From Cylicocyclus nassatus (lineage: Eukaryota; Nematoda; Chromadorea; Rhabditida; Strongylidae), in the NCBI GenBank assembly GCA_958299035.1, contig CATQJL010000001.1, forward strand, positions 3,162,001 through 3,226,000: a stretch of DNA of 64,000 bases, read 5' to 3'. The translations under genes and the position numbers were made by a program. Of this stretch, positions 8,801 through 18,216 are shown piece by piece (position 1 is the first letter of the stretch; every line of letters starts with the position of its first letter). Below the pieces are notes generated by a model. That model was not told the origin of the DNA, ran no database searches, and was given only the letters and a program-made list of their open reading frames with translations.

Positions 8801-11800
8801 CTCATTGACTGTGGGAGATAAGACTGTTAAGATGGTACAACTCAATACTCTTTCCGGGTCCAACAAGCAACCCCATGGAACATCGGATGTTAACCAAGTT
8901 TGCTATAGAGTTCGGCTGACTAACAATATCTTATTACCAAAACGATCTAAAAACATCGTGCCGGCTATAATTGACGGGTATTTTTCTACTCGACCTCTTG
9001 ACTTCCTTATAGAAGATAACTTGAGAGAATACCCTCAGTTTTATGTCGTAGGAAGATCCTTGGTAACACCAATGTTCGATGGCCTTTGCAACATTCTGAT
9101 AATGAACCCCTCGTATACCGATATACATCTGTTTCAAGGGATGAATATAGCCTCCGCTACGCCTCTACCTGAATCTACTGCCCAAGTGAGCGCCGTAGAT
9201 ATCAACTCGAGATATCCAGTTCGTAAAATGGCAGTGCCACCTGAAACCGATTGGGAAGAAAGAATGCCACGTTTCCCCGTAATGAAGCTTAACTATGACG
9301 TAGTCAATGAGATCGATTTCTCTGCTAGCGTGTTAGCATCAGGGGACCTAGAAGCACTCAAAGGTTTGATACGAAAACATGCAAAAGCCTTCGTTGGCCC
9401 AGACGGACACCTAGGACATTACAATGGACCCATCAGGCACAGGATAGACTTGGTAAGAAACGCGGACATACCTGCTCGTAAAATCTATAGAGTACCGCTA
9501 GAGAAAAGACGAGAAATTCAAAGGCAGATTGAAGAAATGCTGAAGGAGGGCATCATCAGGGAAAGCCACTCTCCCTTCTGCGCTCCCATTGTCCTGGTTA
9601 GAAAGAAAGATGCAAATAGCTGGAGGTTCACTATTGACTTTCGTGGGTTAAATGCCATTACCAAAGTTCAGCAATCCATCTTGCCAAATATACAAGATAT
9701 CGTTGACCTATGTGCCAACCAATGTCTTTATACGTCCCTAGACTTTGAGCAAGGATTTTTCCAAATCCCACTAGAACGGTCGCATTGTGAACGAACTGCG
9801 TTCGCCTGTTTTCTTGGCACGTTTGAGTTTGTACGAATGCCCATGGGATAGAAGGGTGCACCCGCAACCTTTCAAAGAATCATGGAGGATTTTAAAAGAT
9901 TTCTCCGAGCGCGCGTTTTCATATACATCGATGATTTAATTATAACATCTGAATCGCCGCGAGAACATCTACAAGATATAGACGAAGTGCTCACTAAGAT
10001 TGAGCAAATAGGAATGAAGCTTAAACCTTCAAAATGCGAGTTCGCAAAAGACAAAATCAAATTTTTAGGTTTTGTATTGAGTAAGGAAGGAATACAACCA
10101 GATCCCGACAAGACTAAAGCCATCAATAACTACCCACGCCCAAGCAATGCGTCGGAGGTTCGAGCCTTCATCGGAATGTGCTCTTTCTTTAGACGTTTCA
10201 TTCGGAACTTTGCAACGATAGCCGCACCCCTATTTGTTCTGATTAGGAAAGATGTTCCATTTCACTGGTCAGAAGAATGCCAGAATGCGATGACACGGCT
10301 GAAAAGCCTAACATCGGCACCTATTCTAGTAGCACCATGCCTTGGAACGCCTTTCATAATCGAGACAGACAGTTCAGGGAAAGCTTTAGCGGGTGTGCTA
10401 AAACAAAACCAAAATGGGGAGGTAAAAGTAATCGCTTATGCTAGCCGTACCTTGAATTCTCAAGAAGCTCGCTATCCAGCAATCGAGCTAGAGGCCCTAG
10501 GATTAGTGTTTGCCGTACAGAAATTTAGACCATACATTGATGGTGCAAAATGCACGGTAATAACAGATCACGCGCCGTTAAAAGCGTTACTACATCGTAA
10601 AGACTTGATAGGACGCCTAGCTAAGTATCAAATCATTTTACAAGAATATGATATCGATATTGTATATCGCCCAGGTAAAAACAATATCGTTTGTGATACT
10701 CTTTCTCGTTTTCCGCCGGTGAACGCTATTCCTAGCATAGACAACAGGGATGAAAACCTAATTTCAATGGAAGCCGTGAGAAAAGAGCAAGACGAAACTC
10801 TATGGATATCTGACTATAAGCGAGCCCTAACCGAAAACTCTGACGTACCCGAATTATCAGAGTATCTTCTTCTTGATAATATACTCTATAAAATTCCAGT
10901 CAGACTTTCTCAAGAACCTCAGTTGGTACTCCCAGAAAACACTCAGGTAGGAAAAAAATTAATCCAAAATCTACATGCCTCCCAATTGGGTACGGCTCAT
11001 CTTGGAATCAAAAAGACTCATAGCGCAGTGGCCAAAATCGCCGTTTGGAATAATATGTACCAGGATGTGATTTCACACGTTTCGACTTGCAAGCTTTGTC
11101 AAATCAGAAAAGATCCTGCTATGTACAGGATTACAGAACCGATGAGTTTATTTAAATTAGTTACACGACCTTGGCAACGAGTACATTCAGACTGCATCGG
11201 ACCACTTCCCCTAACTTTGAATGGAAACAAATTTATTATCGTTTTTGTTGATTCATTCTCAAAGTACATAATCGCCGAACCAATCCCAGATCAAAAGGCG
11301 CTGACCGCTTGCGACATTTTCATAAAAAGACTAGTTGCGCGTTTTGGCCCTCCAAATCTACTAGTAACTGATCAAGGATCTAACTATTCAAGCGAAGATT
11401 TCAAGAATACCCTCAAGTTGTTAGGAGTAGAACATAAAACAAGTACACCCTACCACCATCAAAGTAATGGTCAAGTCGAACGAGCAAACCGAACTTTAGA
11501 AGAACTTATTTCTATCGCCAGTATGCAATACACTGACACTTGGGATAACTTATTGTTTTTAATAACACACGCATATAATAGCAATGAGAACTCGCAAACC
11601 AAATATTCACCTTTTTTCTTGGTTCATGGATATGAGTCTAACAACCCTTTCCGACTAGCCCTACATCTTCCTACCAGGAGATATCTAGACGAAGATAGCT
11701 ATGTAGAACAACTTACTTCCATTCTCAAGAACGTATGGAAACACGTAACTGAAAACCTTAAGTCATCACAATCTACTCAGAAGCATCACTACGATCTTCG

Positions 11801-11996
11801 AAAACGTGTTAATCCGGCCGATTATAAAATTGGAGATTTGATTCTAATCCGCAAAGAAGTCGGATCAAAAATTGCAGATCGTTTCGAGGGTCCCTATGAA
11901 ATTTTGGAGATAAGCAAACCAAATGTTACAATTCGCGATGGAAAACGAATTCGCACTATCCACGTAAATAGGACAAAGCTTTATAAGGACGCTTGA
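4917..11996 (+). CDS. ORF2: gag / envelope-like / protease / RT / RNase H / integrase polyprotein, one in-frame TAG
   Basis: One frame runs from the first ATG (4917) to 11996, about 2,359 codons, broken only by TAG at 9849-9851 (codon 1645). Numbering from that Met: gag capsid-like region about 22-185; RG-rich tract about 232-268; hydrophobic leader about 317-332; envelope-like module to about 1100; aspartic protease DSGA at 1199-1202; RT with YIDD at 1670-1673; RNase H (TDSS, catalytic D1818); integrase zinc site H2020, H2028, C2058, C2061; integrase catalytic D2092, D2152, E2188 (spacings 59 and 35). The catalytic residues I checked are intact. The TAG falls between MPMG and KGAP of RT, where relatives have a Leu-like residue, so a point mutation is likelier than a programmed stop. 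The frame is open upstream to 4695 without ATG, so the true start is uncertain. The unusual feature is the membrane glycoprotein module between gag and protease. Confidence 0.9.
5861..8260 (+). other. Envelope-like glycoprotein module between gag and protease
   Basis: About 800 residues that are neither gag nor pol. The module opens with a hydrophobic stretch (LFCLACIFVILTPSVTG, about 317-332) like a signal peptide. A Cys-containing ectodomain follows with five N-glycosylation sequons (NAS, NCS, NIS, NAT, NGT). A furin-like site RRRSKR precedes Gly at 591-596 and a second basic site RYKR precedes Gly at 1025-1028. A Pro/Thr-rich mucin-like stretch lies at about 782-865. A strong transmembrane segment (about 1069-1095) is followed by a basic tail. 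That is the layout of a class I-type viral envelope precursor, but I cannot assign it to a known envelope family. TCTCTTTTGTTTAG at about 5864-5877 is a good 3' splice site and could yield a subgenomic message, but it lies within the hydrophobic leader. Confidence 0.6.
7368..7493 (+). repeat. 63-bp tandem duplication in the Pro/Thr-rich stalk
   Basis: Two adjacent 63-bp units encode 21-residue repeats beginning RTRLHPLPADDTTP and RTRFHPLPAEDTTP. They lie inside the mucin-like part of the envelope-like module, and their length multiple of three keeps the frame. Confidence 0.85.
8391..11996 (+). other. Protease-RT-RNase H-integrase part of ORF2
   Basis: The protease has LIDSGASVSYG and the later ILLGSDFI flap/core motif. 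RT runs from about 9420 (RIDLVRNADIPARKI) through SLDFEQGFFQIPL, MPMG-stop-KGAP and YIDDL to the thumb. RNase H begins at about 10350 (FIIETDSSG) and includes ASRTLNSQEARYPAIELEAL and TDHAPL. Integrase follows from about 10950 with HHCC and DD35E cores, ending in a basic C-terminal domain at 11993. Apart from the TAG at 9849 the enzyme set looks intact. The RT-RNase H-integrase order is that of Ty3/Gypsy. Confidence 0.92.
9849..9851 (+). other. In-frame TAG stop in RT
   Basis: TAG interrupts the ORF2 frame inside the RT palm between MPMG and KGAP. The frame continues without a shift for another 715 codons. Confidence 0.95.
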
Positions 11997-12040
11997 TGTA
12001 ATTATTCATGTAGTGTTTACATGTACAAAACTACAATTCT

Positions 12041-12046
12041 TTTATT
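12041..12046 (-). terminator. AATAAA poly(A) signal for the minus-strand gene
   Basis: On the minus strand AATAAA lies about 110 nt downstream of the stop codon of the minus-strand EGF-like gene and just before the pol stop codon, in the right place to end that transcript. Confidence 0.55.
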
Positions 12047-12154
12047 GCGGGAGGTGATTAAAAAAAACAATAAGCTGATCAGCCGGGAGGTGTTTTTTTG
12101 TCCTTTTGGGTACCATTACAGAGAAAAAAAAAGGTATCAAAAAAAAATTGACAG

Positions 12155-12615
12155 TTAAATAGCCGTCTCCAAGGGAGGAGCAGAAGGCTCCACCGTGCGA
12201 GGAGAATAAGCAGGCGGAGCCTGCGGCTCCTCCCTCGGAGCCGGAGGAGTTGCATGTCCTCTTGCATGGCGGCTAATCACTCGCGACTGATTCCATTCTT
12301 TGTAACGTCGCCACACGGCGTATGCCAGCAGCAACAAGAAAAAGATGGTTGCAGCTGTAAGAGAAAAGAATGGTTTCATAGTTTAACTTTTTACAGGAAA
12401 TGCTGCCTCTTTTTTTTTTTGCGTGAACAGAAAAAAAACCCACCAATGCTAAAACCCGAAATGGCTGAAGCTTCAGCTGGGTGATTAGCAGAGGTGTCTT
12501 CACAAAATTTATTTTCAGTTGCCTCGTAACAGATGCAAAAAACGGAGCCGGAGTCCTGGTAACACACTCCACGGTCGAAACAACGGAATGGGCAGTAGCT
12601 CCTGTCAACGATCAT
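12155..12615 (-). CDS. Minus-strand spliced gene: small EGF-like transmembrane protein with PPxY and PSAP motifs
   Basis: Two exons on the minus strand, 12615-12444 and 12354-12155, are separated by an 89-nt GT-AG intron (12443-12355) with a good TTCTCTTACAG acceptor. Joined, they give 372 nt, or 123 residues plus stop. Residues 8-38 carry six cysteines spaced C-x3-C-x5-C-x8-C-x-C-x8-C, the EGF fold. A single transmembrane helix (AATIFFLLLLAYAV) begins exactly at the splice junction. The tail is basic and then Pro-rich, with PPAY (PPxY, a Nedd4-family ligand) and PSAP (a Tsg101/ESCRT-I ligand). The ATG lies one base after TTTTCTTTTCCAG, as expected for spliced-leader addition, and AATAAA follows the stop. 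No signal peptide precedes the EGF domain, so an upstream exon may be missing or the helix acts as anchor. It lies between pol and the 3' LTR, opposite to the genome strand. It may be a captured host gene or an antisense accessory gene. Confidence 0.6.
12355..12443 (-). other. Predicted 89-nt intron of the minus-strand EGF-like gene
   Basis: The donor reads CATTG then GTGGGT, and the acceptor is CTCTTACAG then CTGCAAC. Splicing joins phase 1 to phase 1 and links the EGF exon to the transmembrane exon. Without splicing, the EGF frame runs into a Lys-rich stretch and stops at 12391. Confidence 0.6.
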
Positions 12616-13146
12616 GCTGGAAAAGAAAAGCCTCTCTTACCGACAATACATTTACAAAAGAAGAATACAAAAGAAGATAAGAAGAAAAACTGACCTACAG
12701 AGAGCCGGCTAGTTCTAAGATCAATGCCAAAGTGGATTATCCAACGATCGATGTATTTCATCAACTTGTCCTTTCGCCTTGTCATCTTCAAGACCAGTGA
12801 CTCAACTCCACTATAATAATGACGTCATCATCGCCTTACCGGCTCCACCACTATCTGATGACGTCATTCTCGTCTCGCCTTACTACCGTATCCCTGCGAT
12901 ACAGTAACTTCGCGTCCAACATTTCCCTGTCATTTTTTTCCTGCAATATTTGCTGTAGATTATTTAGATTGTATTACAAATCATCCGTTCGCCCTTTAGG
13001 TGGGCTTCAAAAAAAAAAACAACATCAAAACAAAAAAAAAAAGAGAGCTCCAACCCTCTCCACATCCTCTCCATTACTCTAGCCGTTCGTTGCGCAAGCA
13101 CAGCGGCTCCTCAAGATCCGAGACGGATCTTCTCCGAAGCGAAGGA
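12616..13146 (+). other. Region between the minus-strand gene and 3' LTR
   Basis: This A-rich to mixed sequence has no convincing plus-strand gene. A possible minus-strand 5' exon (open frame about 12710-12800, ending at a GTAG/GTCAGT donor) is out of phase with the EGF exon. An AGATCCGAGACGGATCT hairpin lies near 13113-13130. The purine-rich GAAGCGAAGGA directly before the LTR is the likely, if weak, polypurine tract. Confidence 0.5.
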
Positions 13147-13667
13147 TGTAATGGCAACGTGCAGTAATAACTATTCTATCGCCGGATATCGAGAAGGTTA
13201 TCAACATCGTACTTGTATAACGTCAACAACGCGGCAACAACGACAACGACGCTGACACGATGCTGTGCAAACTGGTGCCAGGCACAATTGTTTCATATTT
13301 GTAAATGATACCGCGATATTAATTGTGCATAATGTCTTTGATCGAGGGAGTTGGAGCTTAATTAATTTTGGGCTCACATAAATACCTTAGCCACCAAGCA
13401 GTGGACGGACGGATGGTTGGCCGACTCATTTTTTTTTCCTGAATTTCATTTCTTCTATGAGATTTCTTCTCTCCCTCTATAGCTGTTCCTTTTCTAATGC
13501 ATCTTGTAGGTTAGATTTCTTGTAGTCGTCTTGTAGGTTGTAGACCTCTGCTTGTCTAATAAATCTTTAGTATTAATCTCTAGTAGTTAGGCCCCTCTAG
13601 CCGCATAGTTAACCCCGGGGCCAATCCTATCGAACTCGCGAGCGACAAATACACCTCCGGGGTTACA
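13147..13667 (+). repeat. 3' LTR (521 bp)
   Basis: It has the same length and, by reading, the same sequence as 2654-3174, including the TATA-like box and AATAAA (13558-13563). It is followed by the ATAA duplication at 13668-13671. Confidence 0.95.
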
Positions 13668-13670
13668 ATA

Positions 13671-13937
13671 ACCTCGAGTCATTCGTAACTTAATATGTGA
13701 GATTGCACACTAAGCTCTATTAGCGACGGCACCCACACTAGTAACTTCCCAGTAAAACATTTTCTAGTCTAACAAAATGTAGAAATGTGTTCTACTGACT
13801 ATCATATAACCAACCAAAACAAAAGAAACAAGAAAACAAGGAGAATTCACTGGAAATGAGCGGGTTCTAGTTTTGCAGCTCGTCAGTTAACGTGTGAAAT
13901 GTGCACTACGCATATTAAGTTACGAATGACTTGACGA
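13671..13937. mobile_element. 267-bp mariner-like MITE (left copy)
   Basis: The ends ACCTCGAGTCATTCGTAAC... and ...GTTACGAATGACTTGACGA form imperfect inverted repeats, flanked by TA (13669-13670 and 13938-13939). The reverse-complement copy of identical length is at 16097-16363. The related locus at about 28434-28440 has the two flanks joined without the MITE. Confidence 0.8.
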
Positions 13938-13939
13938 TA

Positions 13940-15788
13940 TGTCTATGTTGCTTCATACAATTTTAGCTGGAGAAATATTAGGCTCGAAGATTTTTAGAAC
14001 GGCATGTGGCTGTTTGCAACGATACAAAATGGTTATGCTAAACTCTTGTCGCTTATCTGCTTCCATATCGCTTAATGCTTGTGATGTATTCAGTGAGATT
14101 CTTTTTGATGTTGTTGTGCTGCGCTGTTCACATCGAGCTTCATAATGGGATGCGTCAATTATCAAAGAGTGTTTGAGTATTTGCAGCAAGACAGCTTTGA
14201 CGAGATAGTCCACAATGTTGAGAGAGTGTCCTCTATATAAGCATGCCTTGATTGTACTACTCTGCTTTTCGCTACTACCAGTAAACCTGGTTTCTCAACT
14301 TTTCTTCTTCTTTTTGTCAGGAAACCAAGTAGCAACGTCGACTTTTGAAAAAAGCGATCCACTTTATCAACTTTATCTATTCTAAGCTAAACGTGCCGGC
14401 ACTGATTTGTCACTTGGCGTTGCTGGGCGCAGAATTATCACACGAAATTACAGAACTGCGCGACGCCAAATGACAGATCAGTGCCGGCGCGGTTTTGCAA
14501 TTGAATGGAGCAAGTGGATTACTTGGACCAATAGATTGGTGGCCTTCAAATAACTGATCAAGTTGTTAGGAGGTAACAAAATTACGCAAATGAAGCGATG
14601 AACGTTTGAGCTACGAAATCTTTTTCTTATAGAAAACATTAATAATGATTCAACATTTATTCTTATCCCTCGGCTGGTCTGGTATTATCTCTGCCAAAAG
14701 AATACCTTGTGCATATATTAGATTTCCGTTCTCGATAAATCATCAAATAAAGCTTGAATATCACAAAAGTCCTCTTTCTTCGTTATCACGGCTTTGACAC
14801 GACTTTACCCTAAGAATAGCGTAGTGTATATCATTAGATCTTTTGTCAGCATTATGCATATAAAGCAGTCGTCTAGGACATCGGTACAGAGCACATTTGT
14901 TTTTGGTGTTTTTATTGTATGAAGCTTTCAAGAGCTCGTCTTTTTGCATAAATGGGTCATATCAGCTTTGGAGACAGTAGTGATTGTATTTTAGCAAACA
15001 ACAACTGAAATTGCCAAACGATGCTGTTTTGGAAGGCTATTGTTATGGTACAGTTCGCATTTTCATCCAGAATTCTAGAGAAATGACGAAAGATCTTTAG
15101 GCACTGCTTATATGTCTTCAATTCGGCCCCGCAAGTTCTGCACCGAAGACACCAAATGACAAAAAGGACGAACCGAAACAGAAACCCTGAAGTGCTTGAC
15201 ATTCATTTGCTACATGCTGTCCATGAATCGTTGTGGGGATAGCAGCATAAATTGTTCGCATCAAATATTTAGCACTCCACAGTATAGTCTATACTAGTGC
15301 AGTTGACTGCACGGAATCGCTCAGGCTGAGCGCTCGCGAGATGTCTCTTGTGGGCTAAGCATGGCACTCGCGCATAAGTCATCATAGCTCCCGCTTACTG
15401 TAGCCGCGCTGCAAGATTTAGATTTTCTTCGACTTTGCAAGCGAAATGGGAATTTGAGGTTTCTTCTGCAGCTTATATTCCCGCATTGTATGCGCGATAG
15501 AAGGCCACTCAGGTGCCATTCTTAAGTTTCCTTTTTCTAAAAGAATCGACTGTGTGCAACATTCTGAAAATATTAGAAGTTATGAATGAACATGATGCGA
15601 ACCAGATCAAGACGACAGAACCTAATACTATAAAGTGCCAGCTATCCAAAAGTTTCCGCCATCAGAAAAGACAGTTATGACCTAACATTGTGAAATTTTG
15701 AAAAGCTCAGGTCTACAAGTTTCTCTGCTTCGTTCTCAAGTTGTGATGGAAATACAGAAATAAAAATTCTGAAAAACAAGATACAGTC
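13940..15788. repeat. Central repeat unit of the giant palindrome
   Basis: This 1.85-kb unit occurs again as the reverse complement at about 26585-28437. Its first 300 bp (to 14238) also occur inverted at 15796-16094, forming the inner palindrome arms. The centre (14239-15795) is present once here and once in the 26.6-28.4 kb copy. Conserved short frames such as 13953-14213 minus and 14761-14949 minus are no longer than chance would give and show no known domain. It also contains a near-perfect inverted pair GTGCCGGC...GCCGGCAC around 14394-14490. Confidence 0.8.
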
Positions 15789-16096
15789 AGATAAGATATA
15801 GAGGACACTCTCTCAACATTGTGGACTATCTCGTCAAAGCTGTCTTGCTGCAAATACTCAAACACTCTTTGATAATTGACGCATCCCATTATGAAGCTCG
15901 ATGTGAACAGCGCAGCACAACAACATCAAAAAGAATCTCACTGAATACATCACAAGCATTAAGCGATATGGAAGCAGATAAGCGACAAGAGTTTAGCATA
16001 ACCATTTTGTATCGTTGCAAACAGCCAGATGCCGTTCTAAAAATCTTCGAGCCTAATATTTCTCCAGCTAAAATTGTATGAAGCAACATAGACATA

Positions 16097-16363
16097 TCGT
16101 CAAGTCATTCGTAACTTAATATGCGTAGTGCACATTTCACACGTTAACTGACGAGCTGCAAAACTAGAACCCGCTCATTTCCAGTGAATTCTCCTTGTTT
16201 TCTTGTTTCTTTTGTTTTGGTTGGTTATATGATAGTCAGTAGAACACATTTCTACATTTTGTTAGACTAGAAAATGTTTTACTGGGAAGTTACTAGTGTG
16301 GGTGCCGTCGCTAATAGAGCTTAGTGTGCAATCTCACATATTAAGTTACGAATGACTCGAGGT
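16097..16363. mobile_element. 267-bp mariner-like MITE (right copy)
   Basis: Same element as 13671-13937 on the other strand, flanked by TA at 16095-16096 and 16364-16365. Its presence in both arms dates it before the palindrome or shows gene conversion between arms. Confidence 0.8.
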
Positions 16364-16366
16364 TAT

Positions 16367-17465
16367 GTAACATGTGGTTTGTGAAAAGCTTACAAAACAA
16401 CAACGTACACTCATATCCCAAAGCACCCTCCCTTGGCCCTCAAACTCTTGCGGAACGCATGCCGCGGCAGATAGGTTGGCATTGATTCTGATACTTTCTG
16501 AAGCGCGCGTTCCAAACTGTCCAAATTTTTGAAGAGGGCAAGCCTCGCACTTCATGACTGGTCACCAAGAAAAGCCAAGGGCTTCTGACTTGGCGATTAA
16601 AAGCACAAAATGAGGAGCATTTCGGTGCAAAAGTGTCAAAATGCAGTAATCAGGCTCTTGAGACCATAAGAAAATGGCAATATGGTGTGCCAGGAGTGAC
16701 TTCAAAACAGTAATTTGGCAAAAAATGCAAGGCTTACAGTTGGAATTGGTGGCTTAGACTGACTTGGTGTTCAAGTTTGCAGCTTGTTTAGGTTTTTTAT
16801 TCTCGAAAATGTTTTTTCTTGGTGGCACGGCACTACTTTGAGAGTTTGCATCTAAATCCTACGTAATGAACAAAGACTGGCAAACAGGGCACGGCATACG
16901 TTGGTTTGGAGCATTTTTGGAAACGAAGTCCCCTATGAATTCGCGAAAATTCGCGAAATCCTTTTTGACGCAAAAGTTAGTAGGGTAACTCTTGTTCAAT
17001 CAACATTACAAAACACAGCGATAGAAAAGCGAAAAAAGCGAGTTTTGAGGTATAACAAAAAAATGAAAAAAAACGTATAGTATAAGAAAAAAATCTAATA
17101 TAACAAAAAAGCAAAAAAAACATTCTGAGTCAATTTAATTTTTTGGTAAGGTACCATTTTGGTGTTCAGGACGTTGAAAACCTCTTAGGCCAATCAAAAC
17201 TGTGACCCGAACAATTCGGCGATGCATTTTTCGCTACATAGTTCAAAGGCAGCGGCTCGGCAGATTGACCTACCTCAGATTTTGACACTGGATGGGAAAC
17301 CCTTCCAAGAGAACCAAAACAGCAACTCCACGCCGAAAATGTGAACTCTGCAAGCCAGGGGGCCCAAGCGCCGCTCCCCTTCCTCCTTTCGCTCCCTTAA
17401 CACGGACGAGTATTCTCCGCTAGACGGCGCGGGACCCTCCAACGCTTTCCCGGTAGCGGTAGTAA
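16367..17465. repeat. 1.1-kb repeat between MITE and foldback element
   Basis: The copy at 1551-2649 is its reverse complement, and a diverged, shorter copy lies at 28441-28965 in the same orientation. No gene is evident. The A-rich core at 17040-17120 is low complexity. Confidence 0.75.
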
Positions 17466-18104
17466 TACAGTTGCAGCGGTAGAATTTGTCCAAAATTGCG
17501 GGATTGTTGGGATTCGCGGGATTGTCGGGATTGTCGGGATTCACGGGATTCGCGACTTCACGGGATTTGCGGGATTCGCGGGATTTCCGGGATAAGCGGG
17601 ATTTAGCTATAACTTCTTTTTAAACAGCTTTATTTGTAATTTGTGTGAAGATTTGACTTCAGCATAATGAGACGAATCTTCTGTATACAATATGTCCGTA
17701 ATTCATAGTGACACGGTAGACATATGGTGATACCTTGTTATTTTCGATGTTAAGGCTTTTGTGAACATTCTATCACAGTGTAAATCGCGAATAGGAGGTT
17801 CTGGTATGAAGTTCTCATTATCGAAAACTATCGCGAAAAATTGGGCAGTTTTTATTTACCCTTATCACTGATATAAGCATTTTATCATTTATCACTGATA
17901 ATATCACATTTTTGGATCATTTTTGGCATATGGTAAGAAAAGTATTGTAGGAAAACGCTGTGTAAATTTCTATCGCCCTTTCTCTCATTATAAGTGATCT
18001 ACAGGATTTCCTAGTTCTATTGTTCGGTCAATTTGTAGATCCCTCGCTGCAGCAATCGATCGATTTCTCATCGGCACATTTCATCGCTGCCAATTCTTAC
18101 CTAA

Positions 18105-18213
18105 GGCTGCGTTCAGACTGATTTCGAAATCCGGGAACAGTTTCAGCACAGCGCTCATTTTAAGCGCTGTGCTGGAACTGTTACCGGACTTCGGGATCAG
18201 TATGAACGCAGCC
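18105..18213. mobile_element. 109-bp palindromic MITE, TAA-flanked
   Basis: GGCTGCGTTCAGACTGAT at the left mirrors ATCAGTATGAACGCAGCC at the right, and almost the whole element folds into one hairpin around AGCGCT. The flanking TAA occurs at 18102-18104 and 18214-18216. A truncated copy lies at 828-911. The 3-bp TAA duplication suggests the PIF/Harbinger superfamily. Confidence 0.8.
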
Positions 18214-18216
18214 TAA

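Larger units (their letters stand above)
2654..13667 (+). mobile_element. Ty3/Gypsy-type LTR retroelement with envelope-like module and antisense gene
   Basis: This is an 11,014-bp element with two 521-bp LTRs that read as identical, TG...CA termini and a 4-bp ATAA duplication. Its order is 5' LTR, primer-binding site, C/T-rich leader, ORF1 (zinc-knuckle protein), ORF2 (gag, envelope-like, protease, RT, RNase H, integrase), a minus-strand spliced gene, a short purine stretch and the 3' LTR. RNase H before integrase and a YIDD RT place it in Ty3/Gypsy. It sits in the left arm of the giant palindrome, at the border of a mariner-like MITE. The right arm lacks it, so it is younger than the palindrome. 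Identical LTRs argue for very recent insertion. One in-frame TAG in RT is the only clear coding lesion I see. Confidence 0.95.
15796..18188. repeat. Right arm of giant inverted repeat
   Basis: Reverse complement of 14238-13668 followed by 2653-828. It lacks the 11-kb LTR element, so it preserves the pre-insertion allele. It contains the right MITE (16097-16363), the 1.1-kb repeat (16367-17465) and the first 720 bp of a foldback transposon. Confidence 0.85.

Noticed and set aside
12710..12800. Upstream exon supplying a signal peptide to the minus-strand EGF gene
   Set aside because: The frame that reaches the GTAG/GTCAGT donor is out of phase with the EGF exon, and the in-phase frame has a stop; no hydrophobic leader is seen.
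13953..14213. 86-codon frame conserved at 15821-16081 and 28162-28422
   Set aside because: Conservation equals that of the surrounding repeat, with no excess of silent changes and no recognisable domain.
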